Shown in pieces: positions 1 through 10,740 of a DNA stretch of 64,000 bases. The stretch is taken from the NCBI GenBank assembly GCA_025642065.1, contig JAODUP010000486.1, forward strand, positions 610,001 to 674,000, in the 5' to 3' direction. The position numbers and the translations under genes were made by a program. The notes below the pieces were generated by a model that searched no databases, was not told the origin of the DNA, and saw only the letters and a program-made list of their open reading frames with translations. Numbering within the stretch: the stretch's first letter is position 1; the number at the start of each line of letters is the position of its first letter. This stretch comes from Paralvinella palmiformis. Lineage: Eukaryota > Annelida > Polychaeta > Terebellida > Alvinellidae.

Positions 1-140
1 TCAGGTGGTAGACGATGATGATTGCCGCTTTACGGCCATTTGTCAGGTGGTAGACGATGATGATTGCCGCTTTACGGCCATCTGTCAGGTGGTAGACGAT
101 GATGATTGCCGCTTTACGGCCATCTGTCAGGTGGTAGACA
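1..140. repeat. 42-bp minisatellite (3.3 copies, cut by window edge)
   Basis: Units begin at 1, 43, 85 and 127 and are almost identical. Each unit contains GATGATGATTGCCGC followed by TTTACGGCCA. That string is the reverse complement of the 3' end of SINE family A, which ends in GGCCGTAAAACATC plus an (ATC)n tail. The array therefore probably arose by tandem amplification of a SINE tail. It is cut by the left edge of the window. Confidence 0.85.
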
Positions 141-1395
141 AAAATAACAAAGAATGTAAAACGTAATCGTGGAATAATGTCAATAAATACGCAATTTACT
201 TAACATACAATTATTTACAAGCTTTAGAAATATCGATTAAAATGCTGAATGTTGTTAATGTCTAAGTTTACGACCCCCATTAACTTCTGGTACACCGACT
301 AACAGTATAATATATAGTCCCCCCAAACGGTTTCAGAATCGCCTGATTTGAGATACGTCAGTGTGATTTATTTATGTGTTGTTGTACATTGTGTATTGTC
401 TATGGCGAGGTAACAATACGTTATTGTTAGCTTCTTGCCTCGTCACTATTATAACGAGTCCATTTTAACTGAGAGCTGAACGATGTTACAACGGAAATGT
501 GATGGTCATGACAATTATGATGACACTAGCTTCTTAATGATAACAGATGATCAAGGGGTGTGGCTAGTGCTACAACAGCATTGTGGTGTGTGCGTGTGTG
601 TGTGTACTTGGGGGCGTGTGCGTGTGTGTGTGCGTGCGTGTATGCGTGTCTGCGCGTGTCTGCGTGCGTTTGTTCGTTCGTGCGTGCGTGTGTGCGTTGT
701 TAACGAGTGTCTAGATATCGTGTCTAATGCATAAATGCCGGAAATACTATCTATCGCGTTCACGAGTTATCACAGACGTATGATCGTTGGCAGTAATATA
801 ATTCCTTACTAATAAGATTGGGATACCTAAGGAGAATATTGTTATACGAATTCTTTGGTTGAGAAAAAATCTTATACGAAACACGAGTTCAGTCACATAT
901 ATGACACATAGGCAAACCATTTCTCGGCAATAAATGATTCTTGGGCAATAAAAATTAATGATCCCTTCTTCGGCACTGATAAGATAAATGCAGGTTTTCG
1001 CAGCTGGGAAGTTATTTAATTTACTGAAGCCGGAAGAGACGCAATATTTATTTGGTAATATATTTATCTGAGTAACTTGATCTGGATCGTGCATCTGTAA
1101 AGTAGGTTCGGAGCCTTAGACATCGCGATATTTGCCAGATATTGGAAATGGCAGCTAAAAACCTCACAGTCATATTATTATTAACAACACATACATGTAC
1201 ACTAAACAATCGTATTCATTTTAACATAACGTACACACAAAAACAGATACATACCAGCATAAGGAAGCACAAAGCCACAGACAGACATCCTGACACACAT
1301 ACATACGTACATAAAAACGTACAAATAAACCCGTTACCAATCTAACACACATATACAGATCGCTACACAAGCATGGATAGAGAGAGAGAACGAGA

Positions 1396-1458
1396 TCGGC
1401 CCATTTAGCCTACCATGTGCGCAAAGGTGGCCATAACACATCAAACATCATCATCTTC
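1396..1458 (+). repeat. SINE family A, tail fragment
   Basis: It matches the conserved 3' body of the family (CGGCCCATTTAGCCTACC ... GTGGCCATAA) and runs into CATCATCATC. The tRNA-like head is missing. Confidence 0.7.
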
Positions 1459-1561
1459 ACAGAGAAATTTGAAAAATGCCAGCCATTTAATACCAATATA
1501 TGTGATTTTTACAAATAGCCTTTGTAAAAGCTCTTTTAAATTACATTAATTTAGTTAATAG

Positions 1562-1706
1562 AGCGTAGAGCAATATACCTCAAGATTTGTGTTCGACTAT
1601 CAGAGTTTTCTATGTCAGTGGGATGTTTCATCTGATAATTTTCCCCGTTGCCATATGACCCAGACATAACCAGCGCTGAGGCTAATGAAGACATTCATTA
1701 ACTAAG
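1562..1706 (+). repeat. SINE family E, diverged copy
   Basis: It shares the body CCATATGACCCAGACATAAC ... CAGCGCTGAGGC with 28581-28730 and 63240-63388. Those copies have a B-box-like segment (GGTTTGAATCC), so the family is probably tRNA-derived. This copy is old. Confidence 0.55.
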
Positions 1707-2367
1707 ACAAGAGCCAAGTCACCGTTCTGATCTATCCATGCAATCTTCCATCATAATTCCCAGATATTGTTTATACTACGGGACCCATCCGTTTATCTAT
1801 TGAACACGCGGACATTTAAATCCAAGTTCGCCTCGTGTATCAATACCAATGACATCATACAGGGAATAGCACACCCATAAGAAGTGCTGCGCTCATATTT
1901 GATCATTAATTCTGGTTTATTCCATTAACATCAGTATTGACATTATAATAATTAACACGTGTATTATATTAGTTTTAATCTTATTACAAGACGACAGGTA
2001 CCGCTGTTCTCGTCCACACAGTTTGTCCTTTCACCGGTGTACCCTTTATATAGATCAGCAACAAGAAAGCCTTTCGAACTATACTCGCCATTTCCACGTA
2101 GTATTAATCTGATGCCCCCATGTCCTATTATTACAAGTAACTGTGTCTTAACTCAAATTGCGTTGCGATGGTACATTTATTTCGTTTAAAAGGTCCTTTC
2201 TCACTGAACGCGTTATTGGAGGAGATTAGAAGTGAAACATCTCTTTAAAAACCTTCTTAAGACTGATCCTGATAAAAATGGATTTACTGTACAAATAATA
2301 TCCATCCCTTGCCATCTCTAACGTTTATGTACTTCATATGCACAACGTATTTGCATGGCTAAGGGTA

Positions 2368-2368
<1 letters not shown>

Positions 2369-2416
<48 letters not shown>
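2369..2416. repeat. (ATT)n microsatellite
   Basis: About 16 uninterrupted ATT units. No adjoining element was identified. Confidence 0.95.
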
Positions 2417-2417
<1 letters not shown>

Positions 2418-3364
2418 CACGTCGTAGGATTGAATTCTAGTGGTGTCTATAAGTTGTTTCATCTATCATCTCATTTCCTGAAGAAGTAACCACTCTACCA
2501 TATATGTGTCCCAAGTGAAAGCAGTCGTGATATTAAGGAAAACGTTTACTCGCTGAATCGATCATTATATATTTTGTGGCGGTATGATAAGCAAAATTCG
2601 TATTCCTCATTCACTCAGAGGAAATACTAAATACCTTAAGTAAAAGTATCGGTTGAACATTTATGTCACACGTCCTCTGTTGCAGTAGATCGTGCGTGAA
2701 CAAAAACAATTATCCTCAGAAGAATAGACTGACCTGTGTCAGTCTAATTCGCGTTATGATAACAATACTCTAACAAACGCGACATCAACGGAAATAACCC
2801 TAACAAATATCCAGGGACAAAATACCAACTTCATAATTCATATGTCAACAAAAACTCGTGGTCAGTCTGAAGTACACGGGCGTTTCTTTGTATATTCACG
2901 TATGGAGCATTTCTCACCAAACAAAATTAATTAAAATTGTACATTGGCAGTTATATTAATTCAATCATATATAAATATACAACTTGGTGTTTAATCCAAT
3001 ACATGCACATATCTGTTTAACATTACTTTATTTTTTATCAGAGTAAGAATATTATATTCATAAATAATTTCATTCACCTTCCGCCACCGGCCCCTCCTAT
3101 TCGCGGAAGATATAAATAAGGATGGATAACATTTTGTTGATACACCAAGAAGGAGGGAGCCACAAAAGTTATTAAATTCACGCTGAATTGAAGAGGGCGC
3201 CACTAAATGTGTCGCTTTGGTATATGCGATGATACGTGGTAGCAGCAGAGATCAACTATGATTAAGATCTCAGGTAACAACCAATATATTATAGTTCAAC
3301 AACTATATTTTTAAAAGCCAAACATAATATAAGCAAGTACATATTTATTATATATATATGTGTG

Positions 3365-3512
<148 letters not shown>

Positions 3513-4273
3513 ATAAAGGCGTGGGCTCAGGTTTTCGTGATGTTTATAATTCTTACAGAATTATGATCAAACGACTACTACCTAAATAGAAAACAAATTT
3601 TATATATTAGTACATATATAACGCAGCTATAACAGGAAATAAAGCATATATATCAGTACATATAATATCTATTATGATAATAATTCTAATACCTCCGACA
3701 ATAACAGAAATAATAGTATTTTCACTCAGCCCAAAATAGCACGACTAGTTTCGGTTATAAGAAACCTTTATCAAGTGCATGTGCATGTGTACGTATATTG
3801 ATAAATTGGCTTTTGTGTTTTTCCGATGGCGTTTTGATTGCTAAAATGAAGCGCCTTCTCATATTTGCCATCATCGTATTTATTTCACAAACAAATCCGG
3901 GAGACAGAAGGTTGAAGAGAACTTTCAGTTACCTAAAAATGCCCCTTTTCTTATTAAAGCTCCACGTGTTCAAAACAATCAATGAGTGGCAATAATACCT
4001 CTATTAATCGACACCGCTTATTTACTGTGACATCGTTTCTCCATTAGATGCGTGATACCAACTAGTAATAATTTGACGAGACGAGACGTGTTGATGAATA
4101 GGCACGGCGAATAGACAGAGTGTACATTAGATCTTCACAACAGAATGTATTTTAAAATAAAAAAGATCCCTCGATATTGTTAGTACACAGCTACGAGTTC
4201 CTCTTGTTGTACTCACTGTCCGTTTGGATAGTTGTATCGTATGGTGTATACGTTACACATGTAAAAGTGTCTT

Positions 4274-4275
<2 letters not shown>

Positions 4276-4325
<50 letters not shown>
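4276..4325. repeat. (AT)n microsatellite
   Basis: A pure AT run that ends about 20 bp upstream of a SINE-A insertion. Confidence 0.95.
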
Positions 4326-4331
<6 letters not shown>

Positions 4332-4344
4332 CGAATAAATTGAC

Positions 4345-4545
4345 GGGGCGCCTCCGTGGTCTAGCGGTAGCGTGCTGGACCACAGATCACTACCACCCGT
4401 GTTCGAATCCCGGCGTGGGCATATCTGAAGGTTGTTTCGTCTTTCACTTCGTCTCGTTACCTTTGGAGGTCGCTCGGCCCATTTAGCCTACATTGTGCAC
4501 AAAAGTGGCCGTAAAACATCAATCATCATCATCATCATCATCATC
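4345..4545 (+). mobile_element. SINE family A, full copy
   Basis: The tRNA-like head has an A box (TGGTCTAGCGGTAGCG) and a B box (GTTCGAATCCC). A body conserved in all copies follows (GGTCGCTCGGCCCATTTAG), and the element ends in (ATC)n. The tRNA-like folds here are retroposon heads and not functional tRNA genes. Confidence 0.9.
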
Positions 4546-4575
4546 GCGAATACATTGACATATATGACACGTACT

Positions 4576-4720
4576 ACCTCTGTGACTTTATGGGTAGAGC
4601 GTGGCACTATAGTATGGTGGGTTTTCCCATATATTATAAATTCTAAATTTATTTAGAATTAGTTCCCCTGGTGAAGCAGTAAATTACAGATTATATGCCT
4701 CTCACTCATTTGAGATAGCC
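4576..4720 (+). repeat. SINE family C, internally deleted relic
   Basis: The start (ACCTCTGTGAC ... GGGTAGAGCGTGG) resembles the tRNA-like head of the copy at 23461-23724. The rest matches its 3' part: TAAATTTATTTAGAATTAG, the CCCC block and a CTCATTTGAGATAGCC end. Confidence 0.55.
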
Positions 4721-4746
4721 AGTGTGTAGATTGGGGTGTCTAATCC

Positions 4747-4778
<32 letters not shown>

Positions 4779-5094
4779 AGAGAAAAAGAGAGAGAAAGAG
4801 AGTGTGTGTGCATATGTGCGCGCTTGATTTCATATTATTCGCTGTCAGATGTTTACAGTTTATCATCTTAACATCCTACTTACAGTGCGACAGTCATGGC
4901 CTCGCAGCTTTAGTCATCTCGAATGATAATAAATAATCCTATCTAATAGCCACAAATAAACACGAAAATTATAAATTAACATATTAAATCATTTGTAAAT
5001 CTATTTGGTTTGTGAATCAAAACAAATCATCACTTTACAAAGAAGTTCCCTATAAAAAAAATCAAAACTAGTTCATTATGTATGCTGACTGGCA

Positions 5095-5160
5095 AACCGC
5101 AGTCGATCTCGGTATCACGTATGCGCATGCGCGCCGGAAATCGTCTATTACGTTCAGTAT
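5095..5160 (+). promoter_or_regulatory. Promoter-like block with NRF1 and ETS motifs
   Basis: TGCGCATGCGCG at 5122-5133 is a perfect match to the NRF1 palindrome. CCGGAAAT, an ETS-type core, follows directly. This pairing is typical of broadly expressed animal promoters and stands out as a GC-rich island in AT-rich DNA. The gene it would serve is not identified. A strong splice donor (CAG|GTAAGT) lies 260 bp downstream on the + strand. Confidence 0.4.
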
Positions 5161-5393
5161 ATCGACGAGTGAACAACGCTATTTTTAAACTTGGTTTTTA
5201 GCATAGACTTAGGTCTACGTTTCATTAGTTTTGCTAACATATTGCAAATGGCAGTGTCTTTCCGGTAATCTTTTGTTGTTAGTTGCAAAAAATGTCTGAC
5301 CAACAAACAGAATGATGTTTTTCATTTGTATGCTAATATTGTCAGGATCAATAGCGTTCTCGAAGCGTTGCTCATGGGTTGTTAGTAATCCAG
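5160..5393 (+). other. Possible orphan first exon
   Basis: The segment ends in a consensus donor, CAG|GTAAGTAA, at 5393/5394 and lies just downstream of the NRF1/ETS block. Stops occur in all frames before the donor, so it would be mostly or wholly untranslated. It could be a distal 5' UTR exon of the PAN/EGF/kringle gene (next acceptor at 7050-7051), the start of a noncoding RNA, or chance. Confidence 0.25.
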
Positions 5394-5712
5394 GTAAGTA
5401 AAATAAAGGCATAATGAGGCTTTTTGTTTCGCTTCTGGAAGTAGTTTACGATGTCTATCTAAACTATTCGGCCTAGGTTTGCCATTATTGGATTGGAGAC
5501 AGACTCAGGGTGTTGGCTGAAAAATATGTCAACAGTAAATCGATGTTACATAGAACTCGGGCGGAAACTGCTCTAAGAATCAACAAAAACAATCGAATTG
5601 TTGAATAAATACGGATATTACAAATTCAACAAAATAATGCCTTGGCGTGAGCGTATACATGCATTTGTACGTGGACTCGTAGGCGGATGGTCAAGCCAAC
5701 CGTTTAATACAC

Positions 5713-5894
5713 TGATGATGATGATAATGATGATGATGATGATTGATGTTTTACGGCCACTTTTGTGCACAAGGTAGGCTAAATGGGCCAAGCGACCTCC
5801 AAAGGTAATGAGGCTATGCCCACGCCGAGATTTGAACACGGGTGGTAGTGATCTGTAGTCCACCACGCTACCGCTAGACCACGGAGGCGCCCCC
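5713..5894 (-). mobile_element. SINE family A, full copy with 13-bp TSD
   Basis: An inverted copy with the (ATC)n tail at the left end and the head (GGGGCGCCTCCGTGGTC) at the right. It is flanked by the exact direct repeat CGTTTAATACACT (5700-5712 and 5895-5907). This is a target-site duplication and shows true retroposition. Confidence 0.95.
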
Positions 5895-6094
5895 CGTTTA
5901 ATACACTACCTGCGTACAGACAACTTTAAAATACACACACGTATACACTTTATTTTTGGAAGAAACATCCCCAAAATGCATTTAATATTGACCCATAAGT
6001 CTGTTACTTACAATATCTATTAATATGTTTTCTTAACGGGAACACGTTGAAATCGGGTTCTCAACAACGACATATTTCTAACCGAACCTCTCGA

Positions 6095-6366
6095 TCATAT
6101 AATAATAATAAAAACAATATGTTACATTTATATATCGCCCTATTCAGCTACTCTATGGCACTTTACAATATTATTATCCCTGACTCAGACCTGTTTCCAC
6201 CCAGCACACATCTCAACTTCCAAGGGAGCATATAACGCATATAACCATTTTTTATGGATGAGTGAACCAGTCGCCACATGACAGCATTGCAGCTCACGGA
6301 GCCTCGAACTCGCGACCGCTCGGCTACCAGTCCTACGCTCTAACTATCTGCGCTATCACGGCTCGA
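6095..6366 (-). mobile_element. SINE family D, tRNA-derived, (TTA)n tail
   Basis: Read on the - strand, the head has an A box (ATAGCGCAGATAGTTAGAGC) and a B box (GAGTTCGAGGCTCC). The body ends in GGGCGATATATAAATG and a TTATTATTATTA tail. That 3' end is similar in style to the LINE 3' end at 57618-57680, so this family may use that LINE's machinery. Confidence 0.7.
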
Positions 6367-6601
6367 TACGAACTCTTCAAAGTTACAGCAAAGAGAGCAC
6401 TAGTATCAGCACTAGCAGCAATAAAAACAACAACAACAAATATCTATACCACAACAACAGATCATACAGACATCTATTAATCGAGTAGTTATTTTGTAGA
6501 TGCCGAAGGTCTAAACATTGATGTCCGCTGGCTGCTTCTTCATTGTGGCGCATAAAAGAAGGATAGGTAGGTCTTAATATCAAGTATAACGTGGATCTAT
6601 G

Positions 6602-6609
6602 TGACGTCA
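6602..6609 (+). promoter_or_regulatory. CRE palindrome, candidate promoter site of gene 1
   Basis: TGACGTCA is a perfect cAMP-response-element palindrome. About 200 bp downstream, CCCAA|GTAAGTGA (donor at 6809) could end a 5' UTR exon spliced to the acceptor at 7050-7051 of the PAN/EGF/kringle gene. This is inference from spacing; no transcript evidence is available here. Confidence 0.35.
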
Positions 6610-7061
6610 GCTGAGCAACATTCTAGTCACCACAACCGCCACCCTCCCGCAACACTACTCCTTATGTTACTAGCTACCTCATCTACCTCATCTACCTGCC
6701 ATAACTAGTCTCATAGCTACTTAGCTTGCATATCGGATAGCAGTGAGGTGAGAATCCGCTTGATGTCTATTCGGGAGGTTTATCTGAAATGTAAAACATT
6801 TAACCCAAGTAAGTGATTATATTGAAATATGGGATAAACCGATCATAATTACACTCTTCGTGTTTTTGTTTTCACAGAGCCAATCACACAGAGATAAACG
6901 TATTTATGGATTTGTTGACCCATAAACAAAAACTGCCTCCTGATCAATTAGAAACGGTTTATGACCAGCTTAATAATGGACGGTTAGTTTTTCTCAGTCG
7001 CAACTGCGCAGTGGCGAAAGGAGGATCCTGTCTTTTTTTGTCTTTTTTCAGATTAGAGATC

Positions 7062-9540
7062 ATGGCTTCCTTTGTCTATCTGCGGCTGGTGGTGATTAAT
7101 AGCATCTTGTTACAACTGCGGGAAACAATCTGCATGGCGACACACGACGACGGAACGCTATTAGTAGCCGATGCGACGCAGGGCAAAGACAAAATGTGTG
7201 AACTGCCACTTTTGGGATCGTTTACGGACATGCCGGCAACCGAGTGCGCTCTTAGATGTGAACTGAATAGCAGATGCGGTGGGATCAACGTCTACGAAGG
7301 GAACGGGAAGCTGGGCAACTGTCAACTGATAAAAGGCAAGGCCGTTGATTCGTTGGTAGCTGCCTCCGGGTCTAGATATTACGAGAATCACTACTACGGT
7401 CAGTAAGCTTTCACTTTGTTTTAATTAAGTTAATATAAAGCAATGAAATGCCCGTCGCGACTACGTATTACAAGGAGATGACAGGCTGTCGATCCCTAAA
7501 TTGATATCTATCCGAAACGAACGGATACGGACCGGCAACTACTTAAGTATGGTACTGATTACGTCATTAATTGCTAAAGCAGCCTACCCTAGATCTAGAT
7601 ATTATTAACTTTCTCGTCGTATAATTTATCATCTACATTCAAACTATTTCGAAATATTATGGCAGATATATGGCGATGTTTTCGTACAGCGACGAGCTCT
7701 ATTTTTGTTATCATTTTTATTGTGCCTTTGAAAGAACTCTATCCTTTTCGAGGATATTGGCGCTTTAGAAGTTTTGTAAGTATTATCATTATTATTATTT
7801 TTATAAAAATTAACAGGATGACTAGCAGTAGAAATATGTTATGTATAAAGTTGAAATATAACAAATTACAAATATATTGGGTAAAATATACCATAATACA
7901 ATATCGTGTGTCAACATAAAAATCACACCTATAACATATTTAATACATCACGATCTTAAGGATTACGGCTCAACAATAGCTGCCTTACACTGTCTGCCAA
8001 CCCATCTTCTGCCAAGTAACGCTTCTTTAAATCGATTATTGTTTTGTCGGCATAATGTTTATCAATAAGAAATATTTAAAAAAAAAGGTACTTCGTGTTT
8101 AAAACAAATAGTTTTTACTCTGGCGATAAGATCAGTGTGACTAACTAGCTTGTCACAGACATGCGCATTTAAAGTACGAGAATAAAATGACCTTGCTCGC
8201 GAAACATTACAAAATATATATGTATCCCTCTAATCTACCAATAAATCCTGACAAAAATAACGAACAAATGTAGTACCAATATTATTGGACTTCAAGTGTT
8301 GTATTTGATACAAATAATTAAGGTATGTATCATGTGGAGATGATTATGTGCCATGTCTATTAAAATTCCAAGTTCCCAGAAGGCTACCCGAGAGGAACAC
8401 TAAAAACAGTGGTGCCGTCTTTGGCCACTTCTCAACAAACAACTTGAGCAATGTATTCACTTGAATACAAGGATGTATTTTATTCAAAGCTAGATTCGGA
8501 ATGATGCTCATAGCTGTCATGAAAATCTTTCTGTCTTTCTCTTTCCACGATAAAGGCGCCAAATATATGCTAGAACTATTAATGGAATAGAGAGGTCTTG
8601 AATGATTTTATTTCGTGGATCAGAAGACCTTCTCACTGAGCCTAAGACCTGTTTGACGACTGGTGACTGAACTTTCTCTACCTACACAAAAGGCCTCTAA
8701 ACAAAATGACTTGGTTTATATTTAAAACACCACCCAGTTCAAGTACTTAAATCTCAAAATAATAGTATTTAAATTTTTTTATTTCCTATTTATTGTACAA
8801 AACTTGTACTACAGTCAGAATTCGTTAATACAAGGTTTGTCGCATGATAATACGTCGGATAAACGAGAATGTCAGAACATCGTGTGTCGGTGTGTATGGT
8901 CGAGGATGATTGAAATTGGTTACGATATAGCAATTATCGTGGGTGGGCGGGTTAATGAACCATTACTGACAACATGTCGGTGTGTCTTGCATGACTGAAC
9001 CAACGGAAATATTTGGCAACGTTTTCGTGTTGTCGGATTATCGAAGTCATTTTATATTGAAATGTCACATTCTGTTGGCGAAATCAAGTGCTGGAGTCGG
9101 AACACGATTTTGTCGGATTAAAGAGTCATTTATAATGGAGCTAAATCCAAATCCATCAGAGGCAATAATGTGTCGGATGGTGGATTTGTCGGATAAACGA
9201 TGTCCGGATTAACGGATTCTGACTGTATATCAATTCATCTGTATGTCCGTATCCAGGCAACTCTTTCTTTCCCTTTGTCTGATAATTACTTTTTCACGAA
9301 GATTTACAAATCATGCAGATGATGTTACTGACGTGATATAATGATGTTTCAGATGATTGTATTAGCGACCCTTGTCTGAATGGAGCTACGTGTTTAAATG
9401 ATATACTCAGATACATATGTAGTTGTGCACCCGGATATACTGGTATTAACTGTGAGATAGGTAAGAATAAACATATTGTTTTTATCTAATCTACATATGA
9501 ATATAACTGAAATACATGCAGTATAAAGTTTGAGTTTAGG

Positions 9541-9592
<52 letters not shown>

Positions 9593-10544
9593 TGTAATCG
9601 GTCTGGATCACCATGTTCAAAGGTCACCATATCACTGTATTCGTATAGTATTGACATATCTCCTGTTCAGATAAATTAGTGATGTTTTCTCAACGTTAAA
9701 TACTTAGTATGGGATGTTACCTACATAATCTGTGCTATCCAGCAGATAAATGTTGAAATAGCTTTAACAATTATAATCGATTGTTAAGCTATTGGATAAT
9801 TATCCAAATTGATTTGTTTTATGCGCAGTACTTAATTGGTGCAAAAGCAAATAATTTTGGTACATTTGGGTTACAGATTACGTTTATGATAGTCGTTTTC
9901 CTAGAATTCCCCGGAAAAAGAAAGGAGTTTTATTTACTAACTAATGCATGTAATCTAACTATCTAATCTAATTATCTAATCTAATTATCTAATCTAATTA
10001 TCTAATCTAATTATCTAATCTAATTATCTAATCTAATTATCTAATCGACGTATGAATAACTAAAATCCGTGGTGAATATATTTGTATACAAAGGGTGCCG
10101 GTATGTCTATAATACAACGGTTATGGCCTGATCAAGAAATTCAGCATCTTTAGTGTGGACTTTCTCTACAATTATGTTAACGATATGTAGGTCTACCTGA
10201 TGTTTTCCAAATTAAATTTTCTGACGAAGGATATTTGAAATAGAACTGCAAGTCTTCTTGTATTTCTTCATTGACTTCGAACACTAGAAAACTAGATATT
10301 CTTGGCTTTGATTTAACCTATATATGTGTGTGTCTTCTCATTGTGCTATGATAATGTCTACAAAAGCGATGAAGTGTTCGGAATGGAATTCCCTACGGAG
10401 AAGCTATTTACTGCCATGTTTTGAGCTTAATAATGTCTACGCAATACAATAACATGTTATATCCTTTTGAAATAGTTCATTAATCGTTTAACCATCGATC
10501 ATGATTGTCCCGGAACTTCGAGCAAAAGCAGTGTGTGTGCGTGC

Positions 10545-10603
<59 letters not shown>

Positions 10604-10608
10604 AAAAA

Positions 10609-10642
<34 letters not shown>

Positions 10643-10657
10643 ATGTATAAAATTTTT

Positions 10658-10691
<34 letters not shown>

Positions 10692-10694
10692 ATA

Positions 10695-10740
<46 letters not shown>

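Noticed and set aside
483..763. Open frames on both strands rich in Cys, Val, Arg and Thr
   Set aside because: They are translations of a GTGT/GCGT simple repeat.
4345..4420. tRNA gene (A and B boxes present)
   Set aside because: The same sequence recurs as the head of a dispersed SINE with an ATC tail and target duplications, so it is a retroposon and not a tRNA gene. The same applies to the heads of families B, C and D.
9958..10047. CRISPR-like array
   Set aside because: The 13-bp units are head-to-tail with no spacers; it is a simple tandem repeat in a eukaryotic intron.
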